Assembly: GCA_902778255.1 (NCBI GenBank)
Contig: CACYXD010000008.1
Coordinates: 1-64,000, forward strand
Length of the DNA: 64,000 nt
Direction: 5' to 3'
Source of the DNA: an uncultured Prevotellaceae bacterium
GTDB taxonomy: Bacteria > Bacteroidota > Bacteroidia > Bacteroidales > Bacteroidaceae
The position numbers and the translations under genes were made by a program. Below, in pieces: positions 41,501 through 49,753 of this stretch. Position 1 is the stretch's first letter. Each line of letters begins with the position of its first letter. The notes under the pieces are model-generated. The model had not been told where the DNA came from and searched no databases. It saw nothing but the letters and a program-made list of their open reading frames with translations.

Positions 41501-44500
41501 ACATAGCGTCCTGTCATGTTCACGCTGCCGAAATCAGAGAGCTGCACGTTCAAGGCACCCGATGCTGCCCATCCGCCTTCGTTCTCAGTCTCACGCAGTC
41601 GCAGTTCGTTGACCCACACCTCACCCGACTTCAAGCCAGTGCTCAGGTTGCGCACACCGATAATCATTGTCTTCACCTCTGCCAACGAGGGGTTACCTAC
41701 GATACTCACCTTATTATTAGGCTTATCAGAGTCATACTCTGAGAACACCTGCGTATAGCTGGCCAGTCCGGCAGCACGTGCCTTATTGCGACTCTTCTTC
41801 AGTTTGGTGAAGATACTCATGTCGATATCGAGCATATTCTCTGCGGGCCATACCAGTGCACGATCGCTGGGCACGCTCCAATGGTAGTGCCCCTGCGGTG
41901 TGAGCTTCAACGGAATCAAGTATTCATAGTAGTTGTTCTTATAGTCGCTGCCCAGACGGATGAACACGGCCAACTGGTTATCCTCCAACTGTGTGCTGTT
42001 GGGCACCAGATGGTTGGCATGAACAAACATCTGCAGGTGCTTATACTGGCGCAGGTTCAGGTTGGTGTTCTTATAGACAGCCTTCGACTCGCCTTGCGAC
42101 AGGTTCCTCACCGTCAGACAGAGAGCCTGCTCATTGTTCTCTGTGAGCTGTGGCTGACTGGGGTCGGTCACACGGCTGATGCCTGGAGGCAGCACGTAGG
42201 CCACGGGCTGACGATCGGTATTCTCCTCTATGTTGACAGCACTCATCTCCAGCGTGCCAGTCTCAGCTCCTGCCGATGTCTGCAAGTTCTGCTTATAGCG
42301 GCGCCACTCGCCACGCACTAGGTCCAGCGAACCGAAGCGCAGCACGATAGGCTCTTGGAAGCCCGTCAGGAACATACGCATGAAGCGGATACTGGTGAAG
42401 TCGTTGATAGATCCTACCTTCTCCGTGTATTTCGTCAGGGGCACACGGTACTGATACCAACGCACGGTGGTAGAGTCACCATTACGCAACTTCGCCTTAT
42501 AGTCGCGGTGGTCAACGATATAAGACCCCTCTGAACTGTTGCCGTTGTTATAGGCCTGCAGCTCTGCTTCGCTGATGGGTATGCGGTACTGGTAGTAGCG
42601 CTCATATTCATTCAGGGTATAGTCCTGGTTGATATCCTCTACGTCAGGTCCTGTCTTGTACGACGTGTCATAGCCCTCTGTCTGGTTGTCACTGGCAGGC
42701 GAGTTGCCCTGCGGGTTGTTGATGCGTTTGTAGCGTTCCAGGATACTGGTCTGCTGGGCATCGAAATCGCTGCCGCGATAGTAATGGTAGTCGTCGCCGG
42801 CAGGGTCCTGTCGCCAGGCCTGAAGCAGTGAGTCGTTGTGTACCACATTGCCAATGTTATTCAGCCAGTCGCCGTATGCGCCGAAGGTCTGCTCCTCCTC
42901 GTCAGTCAGTCCGTTGAGTCCCACGTCCTGTTTCTGGCGTGAGCCACTGGTAGTGGCAAAGGCATAGGTCTGGGTAGCCTGCACAGGAATCTTACCCCAC
43001 TGGGTGGTCTCGAAAGACGATGTTCCGTCAACGGGCATACCACTCTCGTAGAACTTCTTTCCATCGCGCAGAACATCCTCACACACCTCACCAAGGTTGA
43101 TATACAGGTCGCCGCTATGCTTGTTGGCTGTTCCTTCCTTGCGTGTGTAGATAAAGGGGTCGAGCAACCAGAACTCCACATATTCTATGTTCGACTGTTC
43201 GAAGTCGGTGGTCTCCAACTTACGCATCATGCCGCCCCAGCGCTGCTCAGGATTGCGAAGCTTGCCATCGCTGGTATAGTCGAGCGTCAGGTTATAGGGG
43301 CCGCGCTCCTGAGGATAATAGGCCAGGTTGAGCACAGGCAGCGTAGAGACAGCGCCATTATAAGTGCTCTGGTCACGGTTGGGATAGAGCTCCTTCACAT
43401 AGACCTCACGCACATAGTGGTTTGACAGCTGGTCGAGGTCGTTTTTGATATGACTTGGTGTCAAACTGGACGAGCGACGAGTGAAGATAGGGTCGACGTT
43501 ATACCATGCCAGCAGGGCACGTCCGTAGCCACTGCTCACAGTTGTCTTGTCGTTATGACCAGCAAACATCGTTGGTACGCTCGACAGTACCCATGCCTTA
43601 GGATCGCTTACATCACGCAGATCCTTGGTATTCTCGAAGTCATCGATATACGAGGCATTATCCTGCGTGCCGCTGGATCGGCCTGTAATCAACTGTGCAA
43701 ACTCTCCCGTGAAGGTGATCTGCGAGGGTTGCGTCACATGCAGCAGGGGCAGTCGGTCCAGCATATTGGTCAGCCACTGCGACTCCTGTTTCCAGTTCAC
43801 GTTGAGTCCCCAGATGGTGTTGTTCAGAGGCTCCTCGCCCATTGTCACCTTAGTGGTCAGCGCCTGTTCATTCAGGTGCATCAGCGTACCGCCCAGTGAG
43901 AAATTCTTGTTGAAGTCATACTGCCAGTTCAGTCCCAGCATCGTCTTGCGCTGCATACCATAGCTGGTATTATCCTCCAGCGACACACTCACATTGGTGC
44001 CAGCATCAATGATGCTCTGGTTCAGAATGGTCACCTCACCCAGCGAGTAGTCCACACTATAGTCAGAGCCTTCCTGCAACTCCACGCCGCCAGCGACGAC
44101 CTTCACCGAGCCTTGCGGCACGTTGTAGGCTCCCAGCGAGATGACATTGGCGCTAGTACCCTTATATTGACCTGTCATGATAAACTTGTCCTTCTCGGCA
44201 TTCTGCTTGGCTACGGTCTTCGTAGAGTCATAGAGCTGGTCGAAGCAATATTTATCGGCCAGGCTGCCCATGCCTTTCTTGTTCAGATAGTCGCGCAAGT
44301 GCTCGCCAAAGGGCTCCGCGGCAGGCAGGAATACACGTCCGTTGCTGATGGTGTAGCCCTGTACGAAGTCAAACTGTCCGTTGGGGTGGGCCTTCATGTT
44401 GGCATCCAGTCGGTCCAGTCCCATCACTTTCAATAACGTAGTGCTCTTCAGCGACTCCTCTGGCAAATATGACAAGTACGTACCAGTCGTATCACTCTGA

Positions 44501-46134
44501 TATTTAATATCCAGACGGAACTTTTCTTTCTCTACTGTCGATGCCAGATAATATACGTTTTTCATCATCAGGCGCCAGTTTGGCTGCATGGGATTGTTTG
44601 ACGTATTCTTCAGAGCCTTCACAAACAGGCATTTATCCGTCTGCGTTAGGTCGGTAGAGAACTCGCCCACCTGATAGGTCTGTCCGCCATAGGTATATTC
44701 GTAGGCCACCGCCAGCACCTGGTCGGTCTGCAAGCCTGTCTTCAGCGAGATATAGCCCAATGCCGTGTTGACCGTATATTCGCTGGAGCTCAGCAGACGG
44801 GCACTGGCCAGTTTCTCATAGTCCACGCCACCTGTTATGCCACTCATGCTCTCCAGTTTTACAGACACCTGGTCCACCGTTCTCGAGAGTGTATCAATAT
44901 GTTGCACCAGCGTAGAGTAGATGTCATTAGCCTGGTTGCTGGGCACCGGCATCCCCGTTGCCGACCAGCGTGTGTTCTTCAGATAAGTGTTCTCGCCCAG
45001 TTCGCCGAAGGCCACGATGTTTCGCGAATTGGAGGTAGTACCCGACTTATTCGTGATCCACACCTCCACACGGTTGATCTTCACACCTGTCGTAAGGTTG
45101 GGCAGGGTTGACATCGCCCTGTCATAGATCAGACGGAAGAAATGAGAGAGGAAAAAGTGGCGGTTCTCCTCATAGTCGGCCACGTCAATCTCAAAGGGCG
45201 TGGTCTGCGTGCCACCCTTACTCGACACGCTCTTCGATGTCGATTTCTTCTGCGACACCACTGCCTGCAGTTTCAACTTACCAAACTGCAGGTCTGTGCG
45301 AATACCGAAGAGTGCCGATGCACCGTGTACCAACGAGTTGTTCGACGGGAAGGTCACGTTACCAGCTTCCACCAGTTTGATAATCTCGTCTTCCTTTCCG
45401 TCGTATTTCAGTTTGATGTTTTTCGTATCAAAGTCAAACGTGGCATCGGTGTTGTAGTTCAGGTTCATGTTCACCTTGTCGCCCACCTTTCCGTTGACGC
45501 TCAGGTTCACCTTCTCGTCGAAGTCAAACGAGGTGGTCTTCCTGTTACGGATAGGCAGCGAGGGGTTCTCGATATTCTTCATCGTGGCACCCACCTTCAG
45601 CTCTGCCGTTCCCTGTGTCTTCACGCGCACACCGCCAGGGCCGAAGATCTTCTCTGCCGGTCCCAGGTCGAAATGCATATCCGTGAAGTCAAACTTATCC
45701 TTGCCATTCGACTTGGCATTGGCTGCATCCTTTACACGGAAGAACTGCTGACGGCCCTTGCGTTCGCTCCAGCGCATATACTCGTCGGGAGTCATCACGA
45801 TGGGGGCATTCAGATAGGAGTCGCCTATCTTCGAACCGACATAATACAGGTTGAGCGAGTCGTTGTAGATAACCTCCTGCTTGATATTCTCAGGCATCCT
45901 GAGGTCCAATGCGCTTGAGTCCAGATCTTCAATAATCTGGGGTGCCGTCTTCTGGATCTTCCAGCGTGAATGCACCAACGAGTCGGGGATAGTCTCATCC
46001 TCGACCGTCAGGGCTTTCGGCTGTGCCTTGGGCACCGGCTTCTTATCTTTATCCTTATCGTCTTGCTGTGGTAAGGCAGCAAAGGCCACCAGTCCCAGTA
46101 TCAGCAGCGATAATAAATATATTAGTCGTTTCAA
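38587..46134 (-). CDS. sprA: T9SS outer-membrane translocon protein SprA (Sov)
   Basis: This 2515-residue protein has a signal peptide (MKRLIYLLSLLILGLVAFAA) and a Lys/Pro-rich spacer. A very large beta-barrel-rich body follows: repeated aromatic-ended strands such as DFDEKVNLSVNGKVGDKVNMNLNYNTDATFDF and PLLYYSYSKEIISPKYNPL. SprA forms the giant outer-membrane channel of the type IX secretion system. Its size fits the family (about 2400-2500 residues). Residues about 1900-1990 hold a Lys-rich stretch (KPVAKPKAKKPELKK). ruvA, which I recall as a usual neighbour, is 6.6 kb upstream across rmuC and a toxin-antitoxin island. mutY follows with a 4-bp overlap. Confidence 0.96.
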   Translation of the reverse strand: MKRLIYLLSLLILGLVAFAALPQQDDKDKDKKPVPKAQPKALTVEDETIPDSLVHSRWKIQKTAPQIIEDLDSSALDLRMPENIKQEVIYNDSLNLYYVGSKIGDSYLNAPIVMTPDEYMRWSERKGRQQFFRVKDAANAKSNGKDKFDFTDMHFDLGPAEKIFGPGGVRVKTQGTAELKVGATMKNIENPSLPIRNRKTTSFDFDEKVNLSVNGKVGDKVNMNLNYNTDATFDFDTKNIKLKYDGKEDEIIKLVEAGNVTFPSNNSLVHGASALFGIRTDLQFGKLKLQAVVSQKKSTSKSVSSKGGTQTTPFEIDVADYEENRHFFLSHFFRLIYDRAMSTLPNLTTGVKINRVEVWITNKSGTTSNSRNIVAFGELGENTYLKNTRWSATGMPVPSNQANDIYSTLVQHIDTLSRTVDQVSVKLESMSGITGGVDYEKLASARLLSSSEYTVNTALGYISLKTGLQTDQVLAVAYEYTYGGQTYQVGEFSTDLTQTDKCLFVKALKNTSNNPMQPNWRLMMKNVYYLASTVEKEKFRLDIKYQSDTTGTYLSYLPEESLKSTTLLKVMGLDRLDANMKAHPNGQFDFVQGYTISNGRVFLPAAEPFGEHLRDYLNKKGMGSLADKYCFDQLYDSTKTVAKQNAEKDKFIMTGQYKGTSANVISLGAYNVPQGSVKVVAGGVELQEGSDYSVDYSLGEVTILNQSIIDAGTNVSVSLEDNTSYGMQRKTMLGLNWQYDFNKNFSLGGTLMHLNEQALTTKVTMGEEPLNNTIWGLNVNWKQESQWLTNMLDRLPLLHVTQPSQITFTGEFAQLITGRSSGTQDNASYIDDFENTKDLRDVSDPKAWVLSSVPTMFAGHNDKTTVSSGYGRALLAWYNVDPIFTRRSSSLTPSHIKNDLDQLSNHYVREVYVKELYPNRDQSTYNGAVSTLPVLNLAYYPQERGPYNLTLDYTSDGKLRNPEQRWGGMMRKLETTDFEQSNIEYVEFWLLDPFIYTRKEGTANKHSGDLYINLGEVCEDVLRDGKKFYESGMPVDGTSSFETTQWGKIPVQATQTYAFATTSGSRQKQDVGLNGLTDEEEQTFGAYGDWLNNIGNVVHNDSLLQAWRQDPAGDDYHYYRGSDFDAQQTSILERYKRINNPQGNSPASDNQTEGYDTSYKTGPDVEDINQDYTLNEYERYYQYRIPISEAELQAYNNGNSSEGSYIVDHRDYKAKLRNGDSTTVRWYQYRVPLTKYTEKVGSINDFTSIRFMRMFLTGFQEPIVLRFGSLDLVRGEWRRYKQNLQTSAGAETGTLEMSAVNIEENTDRQPVAYVLPPGISRVTDPSQPQLTENNEQALCLTVRNLSQGESKAVYKNTNLNLRQYKHLQMFVHANHLVPNSTQLEDNQLAVFIRLGSDYKNNYYEYLIPLKLTPQGHYHWSVPSDRALVWPAENMLDIDMSIFTKLKKSRNKARAAGLASYTQVFSEYDSDKPNNKVSIVGNPSLAEVKTMIIGVRNLSTGLKSGEVWVNELRLRETENEGGWAASGALNVQLSDFGSVNMTGRYVTDGFGGLEETVLQRSTDTQKSYAITANLELGKLFPDKAKVSAPLYYSYSKEIISPKYNPLDTDMELDDALESAGSQRERDSIESIAVTKHVSRNLSLSNVRVDIKNKRHPLPIDPANFSFSYSHAHRHSSGETTVYENEDQWRGSLNYSYTPVYKTWEPFKKSKSKSKWMNFPKALGFNYLPQNIGFNSEMVRVYSELQERDLENTENPSLPLTFSSQFLWNRDFTLRWDFTKNLHMTFQSATHAEIEEPYTPVNKDLYPDRYSAWKDSVWTSIRHWGVPLDYQQSFSLSYQLPIDKLPIFDWVKVDASFKSGYSWLRGTDLEDGTSLGNTISNNRNVNVNGSINMETLYNHVPFLKKTNERFKKQPAKPVAKPKAKKPELKKIDQKSAQGKEGEKAQTKDQKELPKNKNTFQKEITLLPDSQIVVQHGKKSKRLMLSARDKNGRKVDVKWKTVDENKIKVWAADSMQVKLSVTPKEPLDKQWWYNTAQHAAHALMMVRTINVSYRNTYNMNLPGFVPNVGDAFGQHTGSVMAPGLGFAFGLTGDEYIETARGNGWLLCNDNVATPATTSATEDLQIRATLEPVRDLKIDLTATRTVNKSRSVQFMYTGSPTTHSGNFTMTTISLRSALEGMGDANNGYHSRSFDEFCGKVASFRDRVQAQYPGSPNVTGMTSSTSATGVNPVDPYSADVLIPAFLDTYTLGAGGSLDIFPVLTRLLPNWTVRYAGLSKLPWMRDHFKSFNVNHSYKSVYSVGSYASYSSWMEYMGDLGYVQAADGSLTPSSRYNISTVSINEAFSPLLGVDMTFNNNLTCKVEYRTTRVLNLSMTSVQINESQSKDWVIGMGYKISDFKLFGSGGSRKSKGGKGKNNDDKDKSKQTSTKKGVNHDLNTRFDVSFRRQAAITRDIASGVSSASSGNSALKISLQADYTLSRMLTLTAYYDRQTNTPLLSSSSYPTTTQDFGVSLKFSLTR

Positions 46135-46203
46135 GCTCTTTCTAACGCATATAAACCTCTATTATAACGAAAAACAGGAGCAATTATTGCATTGCCCCTG
46201 GGA

Positions 46204-46250
46204 TTTTAGAAGTTAGAGAAGTTATAGGAGTTAAGAAGTCAAGAAGTTAG
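46204..46250. repeat. filler tract at the rmuC 3' end
   Basis: GAAGTTAGAGAAGTTATAGG-like repeats fill the sprA-rmuC gap. On the minus strand they encode the RmuC C-terminal NFLTS and its stop codon. Confidence 0.7.
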
Positions 46251-47586
46251 TTTGATCGTCAAGGAACGTGGTGGTGTCCATTTCATCCAACGACTTTTTC
46301 TTCTTGTTCTCCTTGGCGCCCGCCTTCAGCAGGTTCTTGGCAGCTGTGATGATGCTGGGCCCAGAGTCAGCTGTGGTAATCTTGAGTTTGTCTATTTTCC
46401 TGATGGTATCCCTCATGCTCGACTCCACGTCCATGAAGCGCAGGCCAAAGTCCTGCACACGGTCTATCACCGCATTGGCGGCATCCATCATGGCCTGCTG
46501 GTTGCTCAGCTGGCGCACCTGCGTCCACATCATCTCCAGCACGCGCAGGTTCATATACATGGTCTGCGGCCCAAGTATCATCACGCCCTCGTCGTAGGCC
46601 TCGCGCCATAGGGTGGAATCATTCAGCAGGGCGAGGTTCAGCGCCCCCTCTATGGGCACATACATGATGGCGAAGTTCAGGCGGTTGTAGCCCTCGGGCA
46701 GGTATCGGGTGTATTCCTTTCTGGCCAGTCGCTTCACCTGAGCCCTCACGCTGGCAATATGGGCTTTCAGGTAGTCGCTCTTCTCGGGCGTACCGTCTTC
46801 CGCATTCATATAGCGCTCGTAGTCGGTGAGCGACATCTTCGAGTCTACCACCACATGGCGGTTGTTGGGAAAATGCAGGATGAAGTCAGGAATCAATCCC
46901 TTGCCATCGTCTCCCTTCAGGCCCTTTCCGCCTTTGTCCCTCAGCGTCTCCTGCGTATCAAACTGCTCACCTTCCTTCAGCTCCAGGTCTTCCAGCAGCT
47001 GTTTCAGCTTCAGCTCGCCGAAGTTGCCCTGCACCTTCACCTCGCCTGTCAGCGCACGTGTCAGTCGGTCGGCCGTCTCGCCAATAGCCTGGCTCTTCTG
47101 CATATTGATCTTGATGGTCTCATCCAGTCTTGTCAGGGCTTCCGTCTGCTGCTCCTTCGTCTTGTCGAGCGCCTCCTGCATATCCTTCAGGCTCTTCTGC
47201 AGCGGGTCGATAATCTTCGACACCTGCTCCGTATTGCGCTCACCCAACTCTTCCTGCCGTTGCTTCAATATCTTCTCCGAGGTGGTCTGCATCTGTTCGC
47301 GAATCAGGTCCATCTGACTCTTCACCTGCTCCTCGTTCATCTGCTTCAAGGCCGCAATCTGCTTCTCGTGAGTTTCCTTCAGGGCGGCTATCTGACTTTC
47401 AAAGAAACTCTTCTGGACCTCCAGTTGACGCTGTGCATTCTCAGCATTCGTCTTCTGCACATCACGCTCTGCGGTGAGCGCCGTTATCTTTTCCACATAG
47501 CCATCCTTTCCCCGACTACCCATATAATAGCCCAGGAATGCAGCCAAGCCTGCTGCCACTATTGTAATGACAAGAATTATTTCCAT
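46231..47586 (-). CDS. rmuC: DNA recombination protein RmuC
   Basis: This 451-residue protein has an N-terminal membrane anchor (EIILVITIVAAGLAAFLGYYMG), a long coiled coil (about 40-150) and a C-terminal RmuC nuclease-like domain. Blocks in that domain include QGNFGELKLKQLLEDLEL, FILHFPNNRHVVVDSKMSLTDYERY, FAIMYVPIEGALNLAL and VMILGPQTMYMNLRV. RmuC limits inversions at short inverted repeats, and its fold is related to restriction-endonuclease-like nucleases. It is notable in a region rich in inverted repeats. Its last residues and stop are supplied by the filler tract. Confidence 0.95.
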   Translation of the reverse strand: MEIILVITIVAAGLAAFLGYYMGSRGKDGYVEKITALTAERDVQKTNAENAQRQLEVQKSFFESQIAALKETHEKQIAALKQMNEEQVKSQMDLIREQMQTTSEKILKQRQEELGERNTEQVSKIIDPLQKSLKDMQEALDKTKEQQTEALTRLDETIKINMQKSQAIGETADRLTRALTGEVKVQGNFGELKLKQLLEDLELKEGEQFDTQETLRDKGGKGLKGDDGKGLIPDFILHFPNNRHVVVDSKMSLTDYERYMNAEDGTPEKSDYLKAHIASVRAQVKRLARKEYTRYLPEGYNRLNFAIMYVPIEGALNLALLNDSTLWREAYDEGVMILGPQTMYMNLRVLEMMWTQVRQLSNQQAMMDAANAVIDRVQDFGLRFMDVESSMRDTIRKIDKLKITTADSGPSIITAAKNLLKAGAKENKKKKSLDEMDTTTFLDDQTNFLTS

Positions 47587-47610
47587 CTGGCGTTATAATT
47601 ATTTATCCAT

Positions 47611-47619
47611 GCAAATGTA
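47611..47619 (-). promoter_or_regulatory. -7 promoter box for rmuC (and perhaps sprA-mutY)
   Basis: The plus strand reads GCAAATGTA (minus TACATTTGC), 25 nt before the rmuC start. Confidence 0.65.
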
Positions 47620-47804
47620 CAACAAAAAACCCGAACAGCCAAGCCATAGAGAAGTTTTTTCTTAGAGAAATAACAGAATGGGGGCTAACAACATTGAAAC
47701 GGCATCTCGTTTATACAGGAAGTGGCACTTCGCGGGCCGCGAACCCCTAGCTCGTGACCCGCGAACCGGCACATCCTCTGCCGTGAACCGGCACCTCTCG
47801 ATCC

Positions 47805-47848
47805 GTTTGCAGCTTGTTTACGATGCGTTTGCAGCTTGTTTACGATGC
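47805..47848. repeat. two perfect 22-bp tandem repeats
   Basis: Two adjacent identical 22-bp units (47805-47826 and 47827-47848) begin GTTTGCAGCTTGTTT. Just upstream, degenerate GCGAACCGGCAC/GTGAACCGGCAC units repeat. The whole 47620-48080 stretch holds repeats and no gene I can support. Confidence 0.8.
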
Positions 47849-47998
47849 GAAACAGGCTGTTTTAGACTCTCATATAGGCTATATCAGACTCTGAAACATG
47901 CCATTTTGCTGACGTTTCCTGATTTGGGTTGACTGCTGAAAAAAAAGGCCAACACCTAACATTTTTGACATAACTGTCTAGTATTGAAAGCGTTATCT

Positions 47999-48049
47999 AT
48001 GGTAGGTGTTGCTCAAACACCTACCATACACCTACCATACACCTACCAT
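47999..48049. repeat. 12-bp hairpin plus 11-bp tandem array
   Basis: ATGGTAGGTGTT (47999-48010) and AACACCTACCAT (48016-48027) form a perfect hairpin with a 5-nt loop. The right arm continues as further exact copies of ACACCTACCAT (48028-48038 and 48039-48049). It could be a REP-like mobile repeat or a multi-site operator next to the hip genes. Confidence 0.8.
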
Positions 48050-48081
48050 AACACCTCACTTTTTACGCAAAACCCTCATTA

Positions 48082-48104
48082 AAAATCGCATTATATTGGG
48101 ATTA
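48082..48104. promoter_or_regulatory. distal hipB operator-like repeat
   Basis: It starts AAAATCGCA and ends GGGATTA, matching the element at 48205-48227 at most positions (AAAATCGCAnnATAnTGnGATTA). It probably binds HipB. Confidence 0.55.
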
Positions 48105-48192
48105 CATACCAATTATGTAACTTTTTGAGCAAATTAAAATCCAAAATATCATTTTATTGCGATTTTTGCTTTGTGTTTTGAAGATTTATTGC

Positions 48193-48201
48193 TAACTTTG
48201 C
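48193..48201 (+). promoter_or_regulatory. -7 promoter box for the hip operon
   Basis: TAACTTTGC lies 25 nt before ATG 48227, with the proximal operator-like repeat directly after it. Confidence 0.7.
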
Positions 48202-48204
48202 ATC

Positions 48205-48227
48205 AAAATCGCAACATACTGAGATTA
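48205..48227. promoter_or_regulatory. proximal hipB operator-like repeat
   Basis: AAAATCGCA at 48205 and GAGATTA ending at 48227 repeat the distal element. The site covers the expected transcription start and touches the ATG, ideal for autorepression. A reverse half-site TGCGATTTT lies at 48158-48166. Confidence 0.6.
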
Positions 48228-48448
48228 TGACGCAGCAAGAAATTGGAAATGCCATCAAGGAAAGACGGAAGAAACTCGGAATCAACCAGCAGACATTGGC
48301 TGACTTGGCAAGCGTAGCTGTTAATACCGTTGTGGCAATTGAACGAGGCGAGGGAAACCCCCAATTAGGAACCCTGTTGACAATTCTCGACACATTAGGG
48401 CTTCGCATTAATATTGACATTAAGCAATTGGAATATGAGACAATGTAA
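48227..48448 (+). CDS. hipB: HipB-like XRE-family antitoxin/repressor
   Basis: This 73-residue protein is almost entirely one XRE helix-turn-helix (IGNAIKERRKKLGINQQTLADLASVAVNTVVAIERGEGNPQLGTLLTILDTLGL). It resembles HipB-type regulators that couple to HipA kinases. It is expected to repress its own operon from the repeated AAAATCGCA elements upstream and to be part of the antitoxin complex. The next gene starts 14 bp before its stop, showing tight coupling. Confidence 0.9.
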   Translation: MTQQEIGNAIKERRKKLGINQQTLADLASVAVNTVVAIERGEGNPQLGTLLTILDTLGLRINIDIKQLEYETM

Positions 48449-48743
48449 AGTTTACGTTCACGACGTAGAGGCTGGCATACTTCAAGAAACAGATGCCAGG
48501 GAATATGTGTTCACCTATGACGAGCATTATCATGGCGAGCCAGTATGTCTGTCCATGCCTGTACAGAAGGAACCATATCGCTCCAACCATCTTTTCCCTT
48601 ATTTCTTTAATATGCTGTCGGAAGGTTCCAACCGTCAGGTACAATCCATGTTGCTTCACATTGATGAAAACGACGATTTCGGCATTATGCTGGCAACAGC
48701 TCAGCACGATACCATCGGAGCAGTAACCGTTAAGCCCTTTTGA
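48435..48743 (+). CDS. hipS: HipS-like protein (free HipA N-terminal subdomain)
   Basis: This 102-residue protein starts at ATG 48435 (MRQCKVYVHDVEAGIL). It matches the N-terminal subdomain 1 of HipA (VYVHDVEAGIL, FTYDEHYHGEPVCLSMP, HLFPYFFNMLSEG). In full-length HipA this is fused to the kinase. Here it is a separate gene, as in the tripartite HipBST systems, where HipS acts as the antitoxin of HipT. The stop codon overlaps the region just before the kinase start. A frameshifted single hipA is less likely, because both parts have complete domain edges and a clean start. Confidence 0.85.
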   Translation: MRQCKVYVHDVEAGILQETDAREYVFTYDEHYHGEPVCLSMPVQKEPYRSNHLFPYFFNMLSEGSNRQVQSMLLHIDENDDFGIMLATAQHDTIGAVTVKPF

Positions 48744-48745
48744 AT

Positions 48746-49753
48746 ATGATAGAGATAAACGTATGTCCATCTACATTGCAGGAAGGCTTGACCACCTATT
48801 CTCCTGCAGCCCGAAAACAACTGTTTGACGGGAAAGAAGTTTCTCATGTGTTGGATTTTGACAGTCCCAACAACGACAGCGCCGACAATGAAGCCTATCT
48901 GAGAAATGTGGGACGAATCTCGCTTTCTGGTGTACAGCCCAAGGCAAGCTTGGTGGTAAATGAAGAAAGGCGCTTGGTGAAGCCTGCCGAGGGTGAGCGG
49001 GGCACATACATCTTGAAGCCCGCCCCATCATCGTATGCCTTACTCGAGCGCAAGTATTGTCCTGCCAACGAACATCTGACCATGCAGTTGGCCTCACAAG
49101 TATATCATATAGAAACTGCAGCCAATGCCCTTTGCTTTTTCCGAGACGGGGAAGCGGCCTATCTTTGCCGACGCTTTGATGTCGGTCCCAACGGACAGAA
49201 ATATAGTCAGGAAGATTTCGCCTCTCTTGCGGGACTAACTAATGCAAATGGCGGCAGCGACTACAAATACAATAATCTGAGCTATGAGGAGTGCGCTGAT
49301 ATCATACGCAAGTATGTCAAAGCTGCTCCCGTAGAAATCCTGAAGTTCTTCCGTATTGTCGTGTTCAATTATCTCACACTGAATGATGATGCCCACCTGA
49401 AGAACTTCTCGCTCATCAATCGTGGCGATGGGGAATATCACCTTGCTCCAGCATACGATCTCATCAATACCAGTTTGCATCTGAGTATGCCTCGCATCTT
49501 CGCCCTTGACAAAGGACTGTTCAAAGAGGGAATGCAGTTATCTGATACAAGAACTGTCGGACGCAAGGACTTTGAGGAGTTTGGTAGTCGCATTGGTATG
49601 ACTGCAAGATTGGTGAAACGAGAATTGGATTTTTTTGCCAAAGAACATCCTCTAGCCAAGAATCTAATTGACCATTCTTTCCTGTCCGATTCCTTAAAAC
49701 GCAGCTATTGGCTTTCGTACAATTATCGACGGACAACATTGACTTTTGCCTAA
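48746..49753 (+). CDS. hipT: HipT-like serine/threonine kinase toxin
   Basis: This 335-residue HipA-fold kinase starts at ATG 48746 (MIEINVCPSTLQEG). The Gly-rich loop region SLSGVQPKASLV carries an S-x-S motif, equivalent to the autophosphorylated serines of E. coli HipT. YILKP gives the ATP-binding Lys. The catalytic loop LNDDAHLKNFSLI and metal-binding PAYDLINTS are intact. Known HipT phosphorylates tryptophanyl-tRNA synthetase and stops growth; the target here is inferred only. It starts 3 nt after hipS and is joined by TAATG to the downstream Sel1 lipoprotein gene. Confidence 0.88.
   Translation: MIEINVCPSTLQEGLTTYSPAARKQLFDGKEVSHVLDFDSPNNDSADNEAYLRNVGRISLSGVQPKASLVVNEERRLVKPAEGERGTYILKPAPSSYALLERKYCPANEHLTMQLASQVYHIETAANALCFFRDGEAAYLCRRFDVGPNGQKYSQEDFASLAGLTNANGGSDYKYNNLSYEECADIIRKYVKAAPVEILKFFRIVVFNYLTLNDDAHLKNFSLINRGDGEYHLAPAYDLINTSLHLSMPRIFALDKGLFKEGMQLSDTRTVGRKDFEEFGSRIGMTARLVKRELDFFAKEHPLAKNLIDHSFLSDSLKRSYWLSYNYRRTTLTFA

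Noticed and set aside
45142-45918. 258-codon open frame on the plus strand
   Set aside because: It lies entirely antisense to sprA, whose frame is strongly supported. Composition is that of a shadow frame (many Val, Leu, His, Arg) with no motif.
47678-47932. 84-codon open frame after rmuC
   Set aside because: It is translated from tandem repeats (47805-47848 and CGAACCGGCAC units), with no promoter or ribosome-binding support.
47999-48049. Possible CRISPR array
   Set aside because: The units are 11 bp and directly adjacent, with no unique spacers and no cas genes nearby. It is a simple tandem repeat with a hairpin.
48435-49753. hipS and hipT as a frameshifted single hipA
   Set aside because: hipS ends at a complete domain edge, and hipT starts with its own ATG 3 nt later. 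The order matches known HipBST systems, so separate genes are more likely.
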